Shown here one piece after another: positions 34,627 to 43,781 of a stretch of 64,000 nucleotides of DNA. How positions within the stretch are numbered: the stretch's first letter is position 1; each line of letters opens with the position of its first letter. The notes under the pieces were generated by a model, which saw nothing but the letters and a program-made list of their open reading frames with translations, did no database searches and was not told where the DNA came from. The stretch is taken from assembly GCF_051201015.1 (NCBI RefSeq), contig NZ_JBPEHI010000003.1; one strand, given 5' to 3'. The translations under genes and the position numbers were made by a program. The DNA is from Petrimonas sulfuriphila (GTDB taxonomy: Bacteria > Bacteroidota > Bacteroidia > Bacteroidales > Dysgonomonadaceae).

Positions 34627-35616
34627 TTATGTCCTCGGGTCGAAGAACGGATAATCCTTTACGGCCAGAAATTCATTGTCTAGCAATGTTTTTTCTTTTT
34701 TCGTTAAAGGACTGTCCAGGATTTCTTCGATATTGTCTACACAGAACGAGAAATTACGAAAATCGCCCGGTGGAATAATTACGTCTGCCCCTGCCTGGAA
34801 GGTGAATTTCAGGGCTGCAATACCAAATTCCCGGTTTTCCACATCGATGGGTTTACACCACGATTTCTGGTATCTGGAGTCCTGTTTCTCGTCTTCCATC
34901 CAACGGCGGTGGATCAATCCTTTAATAGCCAAAACGCCCATTCCTCGCCTTTTTGCCTCGTTTACAGCTCCGGCTCCCCATCCGTCTAATTTAATCATTT
35001 GCCAGTTGGTGGGGAACATGATCGTGTCGAAGTCGTACATCGACATGGCCCGGATAGCCTGCTCCTGCGAGTGTGCCGAAAAACCTACTTTGCGGATCCG
35101 TCCGCGTTGTTTTTCTTTTTCTACCATCTCCATAATACCGTCTGGTCCGAAAATTTGTTCCGTATCTTTCGGTGTGCTGATGCTATGTAGTTGATATACA
35201 TCAAAATAATCGGTCTGCAATAATTGCAGTGATTTCTCAAACTCCTTTTCCGCACCTTCACGTAATCGTTGAGTGGTTTTGCATGCCAGAAAATTGTCTT
35301 TCCGGTAGGGCTTTAACGAATTACCCAGCTTTTCTTCCGCATCTCCGTAACTGGGAGCCACGTCAAAGTAGTTGATCCCCCTGTCCAATGCCCAGGCCAC
35401 ATAGTTGTCTGAAGCCTTTTGTCCGTCCTGCATGGATACGATTCCACCATAAACTACCGGATAAACTTCGAATCCGGTTTTTCCCAGCTTTCTTTTTATT
35501 GTGCCGGTTTTCTTCGGTTTGGCCGTGGTGTCGGCAAACGTTGTGGAGACCACTCCTGAAGTGCCGATGGCTACTGCTCCGGCAATACTTTTCCTGATAA
35601 ATTCTCGCTTGTCCAT
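34627..35616 (-). CDS. Aldo/keto reductase with Tat-like signal
   Basis: 329 residues. The N-terminus DKREFIRKSIAGAVAIGTSG has the form of a Tat signal, but with KR in place of the usual RR, followed by a hydrophobic stretch and an alanine-rich end. The barrel shows the AKR residues: Asp and Tyr in YFDVAPSYGDAEEKLG, Lys in NFLACKTTQR and His in YQLHSI. NADPH-dependent reduction of carbonyls or a related periplasmic oxidoreductase role is expected; substrate unknown. The Tat genes at 19.4-20.6 kb could export it. 104 bases separate it from the NUDIX gene upstream. Confidence 0.88.
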   Translation of the reverse strand: MDKREFIRKSIAGAVAIGTSGVVSTTFADTTAKPKKTGTIKRKLGKTGFEVYPVVYGGIVSMQDGQKASDNYVAWALDRGINYFDVAPSYGDAEEKLGNSLKPYRKDNFLACKTTQRLREGAEKEFEKSLQLLQTDYFDVYQLHSISTPKDTEQIFGPDGIMEMVEKEKQRGRIRKVGFSAHSQEQAIRAMSMYDFDTIMFPTNWQMIKLDGWGAGAVNEAKRRGMGVLAIKGLIHRRWMEDEKQDSRYQKSWCKPIDVENREFGIAALKFTFQAGADVIIPPGDFRNFSFCVDNIEEILDSPLTKKEKTLLDNEFLAVKDYPFFDPRT

Positions 35617-35720
35617 AGTTTTTGTTTAATGTTATAACAAATAAATATACAAAGTAGTTTAAGACATGGGCACCAAAACCTTAACTACCTGTTGGCAGGG
35701 GTTGATTCGGATAGCTTCGT

Positions 35721-36179
35721 CTAAAACCATTTGATGTCTGGGTTGTATCCGCTTTCATTCCATACCTGGAACCTTTCCGTGTTTTTCTCCTCAAAAAACA
35801 TAGGCAGCCGGTCGATAAATCCGTCGGACAAATTTAAAACGGGTAGCTCTTCGGGGGTTACCCAGAAGACCTTTCCTTCCTCTGTTTCAGGGAGCAACTC
35901 TCCGAAGAAGTCACTTGTTTTATAATTGAAAACCAGGTGGCGATCGCCTGTTTTATCGTTGTACCAATGAACGATCCCGCACGGTCTTAAGTTGGATACC
36001 GTTAGCCCTGTCTCTTCCTTCATCTCCCGAATGGCGGCTTCCACCAGGCTTTCACCTTCTTCAACGCCGCCAGCCGGGAAACTGATCCCTTTCCAGTCTA
36101 AAACCCTGTCCTGTACCAGGACTTTATTAGTTTTCAAATCCTGGATCATGCACATGCATGTAAGGCTTACTTTTGCCAT
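35721..36179 (-). CDS. NUDIX hydrolase (8-oxo-dGTP-type)
   Basis: 152 residues. The Nudix box Gx5Ex7REUxEExGU is complete: GVEEGESLVEAAIREMKEETGL (around residues 37-58). The N-terminal LTCMCMIQDLKTNKVLVQDR and the C-terminal LNLSDGFIDRLPMFFEEKN fit the MutT-like group of Gram-positives and Bacteroidota that cleaves damaged or surplus nucleoside triphosphates. Substrate not readable. 52 bases after the tricorn-like peptidase gene, same direction. Confidence 0.9.
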   Translation of the reverse strand: MAKVSLTCMCMIQDLKTNKVLVQDRVLDWKGISFPAGGVEEGESLVEAAIREMKEETGLTVSNLRPCGIVHWYNDKTGDRHLVFNYKTSDFFGELLPETEEGKVFWVTPEELPVLNLSDGFIDRLPMFFEEKNTERFQVWNESGYNPDIKWF

Positions 36180-36231
36180 TTTGTACCCCTTGACTCAAGT
36201 TTTACTTTCTTATCTTCAATGGAACAGCCTG

Positions 36232-39200
36232 TCATTTAATTTCCGTTTCAATCCATTTCGACCTGTCGGGAGGAGCAGGTACGGAAACTGGTTTGCGTGG
36301 ATTCTCTTTCAGTTCATTGAGCAGTACCTCCACGGCTTTTTCGATGCCGGGATCGTTACCTTTAGCCAACGCTTCGGGACGGTCAACCACCTCGATATCG
36401 GGATAAACCCCGATTCCTTCGATAATCCACTCGCCACTATTGTCATAAATACCGAAAATAGGTACGGAGATATAACCGCCGTCAACCAGGCCTGCGTTAC
36501 CCGAAATGCCCACCAGTCCTCCCCAGGTACGCGTGCCGATGAGTTTCCCCTCTCCTGTTTTTTTAAAGAAGTAGGGAAAAGCATCTCCACCTGACGATGA
36601 GTATCCGTTGATGAGCATAACCTTTGGCCCGTCGTGAGCGATTCCGGGTGTTTTCATCGGTTGGGGAAGCCCGTTGCGATGCCAGTAAACCAGTGTGCGG
36701 CGGTTGAGCAGGTCGATCATCCGGTCGGGGATAAACCCTCCTCCGTTGTAGCGGTCATCAATAATGAGGGCATCCTTATCGTTGTAGGAATACATCCCCC
36801 GGAAGAGCTCGCGGTTACCCTCGACAGCAGTGTTGGGCACGTGGATATAACCGATTTTCCCTCCCGAAAGTTTATTCACCAGGGCGCGGCGTTCATTTAC
36901 CCAGTCCAGATAGCGCAGTTCGTGCTCGGAAGTGATGGTCTTCACGGTATGGGTTTTTGCTCCCGAAGCCGAAGGAGAGCTGTTTACCGTTAACTCCACA
37001 TGCCTGTTTCCCCAATTTTCAAGCAATTCATACGGATTGTCATCGGTAGTGAGATTTTTACCGTTTATACTAATCAGGTAGTCACCTGCTTTTACGTCTA
37101 TCCCATTTTCTGTAAGTGGCGAACGGCGGCTTTCATTCCAGTTTTCGCCTGCGTATATCTTCTTGATGACATATCGTTTAGCGGACAGGTCAGCTTCTAG
37201 TTCAGCCCCAAGCAATCCACCGTTTATCCGGTCGACCTTGGTAATGTCGCCCCAGTCCACGTATGCATGTCCGGTATTGGTTTCACTCACGATTTCGTTC
37301 AGGATATAATCCAGGTCAAAGCGGCTGGGAATGTGTGGCAACAGGGCTCCGTACTCCTTTTGTATCCTTTCCCAATCCACTCCGTGCAGGTTACTCACGT
37401 AGAAATAGTCACGAAAAATGCGGAAAGCATCGGTGTAAATCTGGTCCCATTCTTTACGCGGCTCAATTTTCATCGTCAGGTTAGTCAAGTCGATTTTGTT
37501 AGCCCCGGCTTTTTGTCCGGCCTGGTTTTTTGCTACGGCATAATCACTGCCGGAGCGGTAAATGAACGATTTTCCATTAGCGCTCAAGGTTCCGTTGCCT
37601 GCACCGTCGAGGATCTCTTCCGTTTTTTCCTCGTTGATACGGTAGCGCATGATCTTATTGCCGGAAGTGTAGAGCAATCCTTCCTCCACTGCGCCTATGA
37701 TGCGGTAATTCCCCGGTTGAACGGGTAACGCCACGATACGGTTCCGGATGTTCTCAAGGTCAATTTGAACGTTCAACGGCGGTTTGTTCTTGTTCCCGGA
37801 TTGGACGGAATCGGTTTTTTCACCGCCAACAGGTTCCGTATCGTTTTTGTACTGGATTAGCGTTGTACCGTCGTTTCGCAACGGTATAGCGTAAATGCGT
37901 CCTGCGTTGTTGTATAGGTAGTCGAATTCGAAACTACTGAAAGCCAGGTTGAAGTCCCTGTTGGAGGTGAAGAAGAGAAACTTTCCGTCGCGGCTGAATG
38001 TCGGTTGTCCGTCGGAGAACGAAGCGTCGGTGATTTGATGCTTCTTGCTAGTAGAAATCTGGTACAGCCACAGTGCCGACTGATAGTTTGGTGATGATTT
38101 GCTGTAGGCTACCCAATCGCCGTCGGGCGAGAAGGAATAATCACGGATCTCTTCCGCCGATGCTTCGTCAATGACGGTCTGTTTACCGGAAACGGCATCC
38201 ACCAGCCAAAGTTTGAGTGTGCGGTCGCTGTACACCAGTTGCTTGTTGTTTGGGGACCATTCTGCCGTATACTTCCAGGCTTTCGAACCTTTTGTCAATT
38301 GCCTGGGTTGAGCGCCTTTCTTGTTTTCGAGCAGGTACATTTCGTATTCGCCAGTGGCATCGGAATAGTAAACGATGTTGTTCCCGTCGGGTGACCATAC
38401 CGGGAAAATTTCCCGTATGCCCTGTGTGCGGGTGAGGTTTTCGATTTCACCGTTTTCTACCGGAACGGAGAAGATGTCACCCCGGGCATCGAACAGCGCA
38501 CGCTTCCCCGATGGTGAAAGCGAAAAACTGCCCACGAAATCTTTCACGTTCTTAAAATAAGGCAATAGGTTGGGGTTGTCGTAATTGATGGAAACGGATA
38601 TTTTATCGGAAGTTCCTGAGGCGAGGTTGAGTACATAGAGATAACCGCCGTTCTCGTACACCAGCTTTCCGTTACGGCCTGATGGCCACATCACATCGAA
38701 ATCCTTGTGGTGAGTTATTTGCACGTTTTCCTTGTTTTGCGTATTGTATCGCCAGATATTCAGGCGTGTGTCCTGATCGGATGCGTAAAAAATATACTCT
38801 CCGTGCCACGTCGGCCACTGGTCGCTGCCAGCCCAATGCGTTATCTGTTGTGAGGTATGGTTCGTCAGGTCGTATGTCCACAGCTCAGTAGCACGGCCCC
38901 CTTTGTAACGTTTCCAGGTGCGGAATTCCCGGTCGACTGGAGTGAAGCAGAGCTGCAAACCGTCGGGCGATAATGTGGCAAAACCGCCGTTCACAATGGG
39001 TAGCGGCTCTTCCAAACCGCCGTTGATACTTACCGTGAAATATTTGCCGTTGCGTTCCCCGAAGGAGGTGCGGTTGGCACGGAAGAGAACACGTTTGCTG
39101 TCGGGTGTCCAGTCGAGCACCACATTGTCGAATCCACCCCGGGGTGGCATCACGCCTTCGGAATTGTAAAATGTGAGCTGGCGTGCTGTTCCACCTCCAG

Positions 39201-39477
39201 CGGGCATCACCCATATTTGGCGGTTTCCGGAATATTCTGCCGAGAAGGCGATCCATTTCCCGTCGGGAGAAATTTTCGGAAAAAGTTCGGTTCCCGCATG
39301 TGAGGTGAGTCGTCTGGCTTCGCCGCCCGTAGCTTGGACCGTCCAGATATCGCCGGCGTACACAAATGCAACCAGGTTCCCGTTAATGTCGGGATACCGC
39401 ATCATGCGTGCATCATCTACTGCGGAAGCCCTGAAGATTAAAAGACTGACGGATAAAAAGAGGAGTAGTTTTTTCAT
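36232..39477 (-). CDS. Tricorn-like S41 family peptidase, exported
   Basis: 1081 residues with a signal peptide (MKKLLLFLSVSLLIFRASA). Order: TolB/WD40-type propellers (about 25-640, repeats such as GKWIAFSAEYSGNRQIWV), a helical bundle with TGHAYVDWGD (His737), a PDZ domain (about 765-850, GIDVKAGDYLISINGKNL), and the S41 core with NGYSSSGGDAFPYF (Ser960-962, Asp965) and EWIIEGIGVYPDIEV (Glu1020). These match the tricorn catalytic His, Ser and Glu. Tricorn trims proteasome products in archaea; in bacteria the exported homologs probably degrade periplasmic peptides. No ClpP-like partner is nearby. Confidence 0.93.
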   Translation of the reverse strand: MKKLLLFLSVSLLIFRASAVDDARMMRYPDINGNLVAFVYAGDIWTVQATGGEARRLTSHAGTELFPKISPDGKWIAFSAEYSGNRQIWVMPAGGGTARQLTFYNSEGVMPPRGGFDNVVLDWTPDSKRVLFRANRTSFGERNGKYFTVSINGGLEEPLPIVNGGFATLSPDGLQLCFTPVDREFRTWKRYKGGRATELWTYDLTNHTSQQITHWAGSDQWPTWHGEYIFYASDQDTRLNIWRYNTQNKENVQITHHKDFDVMWPSGRNGKLVYENGGYLYVLNLASGTSDKISVSINYDNPNLLPYFKNVKDFVGSFSLSPSGKRALFDARGDIFSVPVENGEIENLTRTQGIREIFPVWSPDGNNIVYYSDATGEYEMYLLENKKGAQPRQLTKGSKAWKYTAEWSPNNKQLVYSDRTLKLWLVDAVSGKQTVIDEASAEEIRDYSFSPDGDWVAYSKSSPNYQSALWLYQISTSKKHQITDASFSDGQPTFSRDGKFLFFTSNRDFNLAFSSFEFDYLYNNAGRIYAIPLRNDGTTLIQYKNDTEPVGGEKTDSVQSGNKNKPPLNVQIDLENIRNRIVALPVQPGNYRIIGAVEEGLLYTSGNKIMRYRINEEKTEEILDGAGNGTLSANGKSFIYRSGSDYAVAKNQAGQKAGANKIDLTNLTMKIEPRKEWDQIYTDAFRIFRDYFYVSNLHGVDWERIQKEYGALLPHIPSRFDLDYILNEIVSETNTGHAYVDWGDITKVDRINGGLLGAELEADLSAKRYVIKKIYAGENWNESRRSPLTENGIDVKAGDYLISINGKNLTTDDNPYELLENWGNRHVELTVNSSPSASGAKTHTVKTITSEHELRYLDWVNERRALVNKLSGGKIGYIHVPNTAVEGNRELFRGMYSYNDKDALIIDDRYNGGGFIPDRMIDLLNRRTLVYWHRNGLPQPMKTPGIAHDGPKVMLINGYSSSGGDAFPYFFKKTGEGKLIGTRTWGGLVGISGNAGLVDGGYISVPIFGIYDNSGEWIIEGIGVYPDIEVVDRPEALAKGNDPGIEKAVEVLLNELKENPRKPVSVPAPPDRSKWIETEIK

Positions 39478-39647
39478 TTTTTAATTACAGCAATTTTTTA
39501 TAATCATTCCCAGAATTTATATTACTCAATTTTCGCAAGCATCAGTTTCTTAGTCTTGTACACTAGCAGCTAGATATTCAGCTTTTTTTTGCGGGAACCC
39601 ATTCCGCGTGATCTTGCGTTAAAATCGAGCGTTAGTTCCAACTATAA

Positions 39648-39662
39648 AAGCTTGCGAAGCTT
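39648..39662 (-). terminator. Weak terminator-like hairpin after the alcohol dehydrogenase gene
   Basis: AAGCTT-CGC-AAGCTT followed by TTTAT on the minus strand, 11 bases after the stop. The stem is only 6 base pairs. The rest of the 39478-39672 gap shows no gene and no clear promoter. Confidence 0.4.
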
Positions 39663-39672
39663 AAGTATAATA

Positions 39673-40815
39673 TTATGAGCACGCCAGTAAAATTTCCCGT
39701 GCCACGTCGCCCGTCACGTTTTGGTTTTCACCGAACGCTACGCCACGGTCGTTAAATCGTTTGGCGATGGTTTCGATGGTTTCGTTACCGATGTTTTCTT
39801 CCGATAACCGGGTAGTCAGGCCCAGCGAACGGTAAAACTCTTCTGTTTTTTCGATGGCTTTGTCCACACGTTCCGGTTCACTACCCCCCGTTATTCCGAA
39901 AACACGCTCGCCGTACTGCAGGAGTTTTTCATGTTTTTGTTCTTTCAGTACACGAAGCGTGCCGGGCATCACAATCGCGAGCGAATGTCCGTGCGTAGTG
40001 CCATGCAGCGCAGTAAGCTCGTGTCCGATCTGATGCGTTGCCCAATCCTGCGAAATACCCATCCGGATAAAATCGTTGAGAGCCAGGGTCGCTGCCAGCA
40101 TATAGTCGGCCATCAGGTCGTAATCACATGGGTTTTCCTTTATTTTCGGAGCAATCTCCATGATCGACAACAATACCCCTTCAGCCCACCTGTCCATCAG
40201 CCGTGATTGTCCCGGCGTGGTAAGGTATTGCTCCAGCACATGCGTATAGGCATCGGCAAGTCCGCAAGCCACCTGGTGCTTGGAAAGGGAGTAGGTTACT
40301 TCCGGATCGAGGATGGAAAACTGCGGATAATCACCTCCGAAAGCAAATTTCTCCCGGGTTTCGGCGCGGGTGATAACGGCGCCACCGTTCATTTCCGATC
40401 CTGTTGCCGGTACAGTAAGGACGGATGCAAAAGGAATTTGTTTTTCAGCAACACCTTTCAGCACGATGTCCCATGCGTCTTCGTCCGATGCAATACCTGC
40501 GGCAATCAATTTTGTCCCGTCCAGCACGGATCCACCGCCTACGGCCAGCAGGTAATTGATGTTCTCGCTTTTTCCTACTTCGATGGCTTTTTGCAACGTT
40601 TCCACGTGCGGGTTGGCTTCGATTCCCCAAAATTCTATGAATTTTCGGCCTTTTAACGCGGCTTTCACTTGGTCATATATACCGTTTCGGGTGACGCTTC
40701 CGCCTCCGTAAGTGATCATCAGGTTGACCTCAGCTGGGATCAGTTCATTTAATCTGGCAATTTGTCCTTTCCCGAAAACTAGTTTGGTAGGGTTTCGAAA
40801 GATAAAATTTTTCAT
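39673..40815 (-). CDS. Iron-containing alcohol dehydrogenase (YqhD/BdhA-like)
   Basis: 380 residues. Group III alcohol dehydrogenase: MKNFIFRNPTKLVFGKGQI start, nucleotide motif YLLAVGGGSVLDGTKLIA, and metal-ligand region LADAYTHVLEQYL, DWATHQIGHELTALHGTTHG-type His residues. The GGGSVLDGTK form and the length match NADPH-dependent YqhD/butanol dehydrogenases, which reduce short aldehydes, fitting a fermentative life. Monocistronic, with a 401-base gap upstream to lemA. Confidence 0.93.
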   Translation of the reverse strand: MKNFIFRNPTKLVFGKGQIARLNELIPAEVNLMITYGGGSVTRNGIYDQVKAALKGRKFIEFWGIEANPHVETLQKAIEVGKSENINYLLAVGGGSVLDGTKLIAAGIASDEDAWDIVLKGVAEKQIPFASVLTVPATGSEMNGGAVITRAETREKFAFGGDYPQFSILDPEVTYSLSKHQVACGLADAYTHVLEQYLTTPGQSRLMDRWAEGVLLSIMEIAPKIKENPCDYDLMADYMLAATLALNDFIRMGISQDWATHQIGHELTALHGTTHGHSLAIVMPGTLRVLKEQKHEKLLQYGERVFGITGGSEPERVDKAIEKTEEFYRSLGLTTRLSEENIGNETIETIAKRFNDRGVAFGENQNVTGDVAREILLACS

Positions 40816-41216
40816 ACGGTTATTCAGTTTTTTTATTCGGTTGTAAATTTATTTGGGTGTTGTTTACTACTCTACTGAATTTACTCAGTGGTATGGTGAA
40901 CAATTCTGCAGATGTCAAAATTAAGAAAAAATATTTAACTGTTACTCGTTGAACAAGTGTAATTAATTTTTGTTTTTAAGAAAACATTCAGAAACTGTTT
41001 TGATTTTTTTTATGTCCTGTTTTATGCCTATTTTGGGATGGATTTGGAGACATTTTCTCGCTATGGCCACAGCTCAAGCAAGCTTGGCTTTACCCATTTA
41101 ACTTAACGAGAATGTTCATTTATTCCTTCCGGCTTGCGTTTGGGGTAACGATAGAGATTACAAAAATTTATATACCTTTATCGCATCAACTTAAAACCAA
41201 TTAAATTATATCGATT
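40816..41216. other. 401-base intergenic region between the alcohol dehydrogenase and lemA genes
   Basis: AT-rich divergent promoter region. It contains reversed repeat copy B (41048-41107) and a near -7 sequence TACCTTTA at 41173-41180 before lemA. Several T runs occur near 40965-41020. I see no coding frame, tRNA or clear riboswitch in it. Confidence 0.6.
41048..41107 (-). repeat. Dispersed intergenic hairpin repeat, copy B
   Basis: On the minus strand: GTTAAGTTAAATGGGTAAAG to CCATAGCGAGAAAATGTCT. It aligns with copy A over about 60 bases with roughly ten changes. The central stem is CAAGC-TT-GCTTG where copy A has CAAAC-TC-GTTTG, a compensatory pair change. The module ATGAACATTCTCGTTAAG flanks it at 41102-41119. 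Confidence 0.75.
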
Positions 41217-41783
41217 ATGGGAACAGGAATTGTTGTTTTAATAGTCCTCCTTGCCTTGGCGGTAATCTTTCTGTTTTATGGCATTTCAATCTACAACAGG
41301 CTGGTTAAGCTGAGAACACTTGTTGAAGAGGCGTGGAGCGGAATAAATGTACAGTTGAAGAAACGGTACGACCTCATTCCAAACTTGGTGGAAACGGTGA
41401 AAGGATATGCCACGCACGAGAGTGAGACCTTTAATAAGGTGACGCAGGCGCGTGCCCATGCAATGAGCGCAAAAGACCTGAAATCTCAGGAAACGGCAGA
41501 GAACGACCTGAACCGGGCATTGATGAATCTGCTGGCTGTTGCTGAACAATACCCCGATTTGAAAGCCAACGAAAACTTTATGCAATTGCAGCACCAGCTT
41601 AGCCTTATTGAATCGGATATCGAAAAGTCTCGCCGGTTCTATAACGGTTCTGTCCGTGATAAGAACATTGTTATCGATACATTTCCGAGCAACATAATTG
41701 CCGGGATGTTCAACTTTACCAAATCTCTTTTCTTTGAATTGGAAAACGAACAGGAGAAAACCGCTCCACAAGTGAAATTCTGA
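41217..41783 (+). CDS. lemA: LemA family membrane protein
   Basis: 188 residues. One N-terminal membrane helix (VVLIVLLALAVIFLFYGISI), then the LemA signature YNRLVKLRTLVEEAWSGINV, QLKKRYDLIPNLVETVKGYA and the C-terminal NGSVRDKNIVIDTFPSNIIA. A long helical domain faces the periplasm or outside. LemA proteins are widespread and of unknown role. The next gene follows with no gap, and LemA with a DUF2207/TPM-type partner is a recurring pair, which suggests a joint envelope function. Confidence 0.95.
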   Translation: MGTGIVVLIVLLALAVIFLFYGISIYNRLVKLRTLVEEAWSGINVQLKKRYDLIPNLVETVKGYATHESETFNKVTQARAHAMSAKDLKSQETAENDLNRALMNLLAVAEQYPDLKANENFMQLQHQLSLIESDIEKSRRFYNGSVRDKNIVIDTFPSNIIAGMFNFTKSLFFELENEQEKTAPQVKF

Positions 41784-43730
41784 ATGCAACGCGTTTTGTG
41801 TTTTCTTTTTACCGCGCTTTTCTTTTTGTCGAGTTTTGCTCAGGAAGAAAAGGTATATACGTTCCGTTCTGAAGTGAGGGTTGATACTTCAGGATACATT
41901 TCTGTCCGGGAAGATGTGCGTGTATATGTTAAAGGGGTAATTTTTAAGCGTGGGATCACCCGTGCCTTGCCGTTGATCCGATCCGACAAGGACGGGGACA
42001 AGGTGCCTGTCGATTATGATATCGAAAGCGTGAAAAGGGATGGGGAGCCGGAAAGTTTTTTTACCGAACGGGAAGAGAGTGACAGGGTGATTTATGTTGG
42101 CAACAAGAATGTGCTTCTGGATAACGGTTGGCATGTATATACTCTTGACTACAAGACCGCCGGGCAAATCGGTTTTTTTGAAGGTTACGACGAGTTAACC
42201 TGGAATGTAAATGCGCTGTCGGATTATCCACTCGATACCGTAAGCGCCGTTATTCGGCTTCCCGAAGGTGCTAAAGTGTTGAGTTACCGTTGTTACACGG
42301 GTAGATACGGGTCGTCGGAGAGTAACTGCAGGGCCGACACGTTGCCCGATGGGTTATTGTACCTGGAAGCTGTCAGTCTGGAACCGCAGGAAATGCTGAC
42401 CGTCTCCGTTGGATTTACAAAGGGTATTGTTCGTCAGCCGGAGATGCGGAAAAGCGGATACTCCAAACCTGTCCCGGACACTTTCTTCGATAAAAATGGG
42501 TTGCCCATTGTTAGTGCCCTTATTTTTTTATTGCTGTTTGCTTATTATTTCTTCACGTGGCGGAAATACGGAATTGATCCGCCGAAGCCTGTGGTAATTC
42601 CACAATTCTCACCGCCCGAAGGATTATCTCCCGCAAGCGTAGGTATGCTTTACAAAGAAAAATATTGGGATGACCTGATAACACCCTCCATTGTGAACCT
42701 GGCCGTAAAGGGATTTTTGCGCATTAAAGAAACCGAAAGGTCATCTTTCTTGAGGCGGAAAGACCGGGTCTATACGCTCATCAGGACGAAGAAAGACGAT
42801 AATATGCTTCCCCGGGAAGAAAGCACGGTTCTGCAGAACCTTTTCAAGGATGAAGATGAAGTGGTGCTTGACGGGGAATATGATTCCGGCATAGCGAACC
42901 TGATGAATTCGTTCAGGGACGATCTCAACAAACAATACAAGCCGGTATTGAAAGAAGGTGCCAACCGTAAATTTATGGTGCTGCCCTGGATTATGCTGAT
43001 CCTGTATTTCAGTTCTCTGCTGTACTTTGTGAGGTTTGAGCCCGCAGATCAGATCGGTACGTTTATAGCCGTTGCCTTGGTGTCCTTTCCCGTTGTGACA
43101 CTTCTATTGCTGATTTTGCGGAGAATACTGAAGAAATCCAGAATCCGGTGGTTCGGTCTTGTCCTGGGAGCCGCATTGGTTGTCGGGTCGTTGAGCCTGT
43201 TGCTTTTCTTTTCTGGAAATTCCCTGTCGGTAAACGCTGTTGGATTTATTATTGGCCTCCCGCTTATAATCACTAGTTTTATAGCATATGGCTTTCTGAT
43301 TAAGCGTCCGGGTGAACGGAAACTCTACCTCCAATCGCAGGTTGAAGGATTGAAAATGTATATGGATACGGCAGAAGAAAAGCAATTGCAGTTTTTTAAT
43401 CCGCCAACGGTCACCCCTGAAATTTTCGAACAGTTATTGCCTTATGCCATCGCATTGGACATGGAAGATGTTTGGGGCGAGAAGTTTGAAAGCACGATAT
43501 TAAGCTCTATGCAGCAGCCGCAACCCTACCAGCCGCCCTGGTATACGGGAACGGTTCTGCAGCCTGCCCGTTTTGGACATATGCTCAACAGCACCTTGTC
43601 GAATACCGTTAATCACGCAGCAACTCCTCCGCAGACATCCGGCTCAGGTGGTGGAAACTGGAGCAGCGGTTCTTTTGGCGGCGGTTTTTCTGGAATGGGC
43701 GGCGGCGGTGGCAGAGTCGGCGGCTGGTGA
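41784..43730 (+). CDS. DUF2207 domain membrane protein
   Basis: 648 residues. Signal peptide (LCFLFTALFFLSSFAQ), then an extracytoplasmic DUF2207 domain (about 20-220; YTFRSEVRVDTSGYISVRED, TWNVNALSDYPLDTVSAVIR), a membrane helix near 235, a cytoplasmic part (PPEGLSPASVGMLYKEKYWD), three membrane helices (about 390-510), and a glycine/serine-rich tail (SGGGNWSSGSFGGGFSGMGG). Function unknown. It begins on the base after the lemA stop, so the pair is cotranscribed. Confidence 0.9.
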   Translation: MQRVLCFLFTALFFLSSFAQEEKVYTFRSEVRVDTSGYISVREDVRVYVKGVIFKRGITRALPLIRSDKDGDKVPVDYDIESVKRDGEPESFFTEREESDRVIYVGNKNVLLDNGWHVYTLDYKTAGQIGFFEGYDELTWNVNALSDYPLDTVSAVIRLPEGAKVLSYRCYTGRYGSSESNCRADTLPDGLLYLEAVSLEPQEMLTVSVGFTKGIVRQPEMRKSGYSKPVPDTFFDKNGLPIVSALIFLLLFAYYFFTWRKYGIDPPKPVVIPQFSPPEGLSPASVGMLYKEKYWDDLITPSIVNLAVKGFLRIKETERSSFLRRKDRVYTLIRTKKDDNMLPREESTVLQNLFKDEDEVVLDGEYDSGIANLMNSFRDDLNKQYKPVLKEGANRKFMVLPWIMLILYFSSLLYFVRFEPADQIGTFIAVALVSFPVVTLLLLILRRILKKSRIRWFGLVLGAALVVGSLSLLLFFSGNSLSVNAVGFIIGLPLIITSFIAYGFLIKRPGERKLYLQSQVEGLKMYMDTAEEKQLQFFNPPTVTPEIFEQLLPYAIALDMEDVWGEKFESTILSSMQQPQPYQPPWYTGTVLQPARFGHMLNSTLSNTVNHAATPPQTSGSGGGNWSSGSFGGGFSGMGGGGGRVGGW

Positions 43731-43781
43731 TCCATCGAACAAGGTAGCTGGTTTGTTTGTTCAACAGTCAATCGTTGATTT

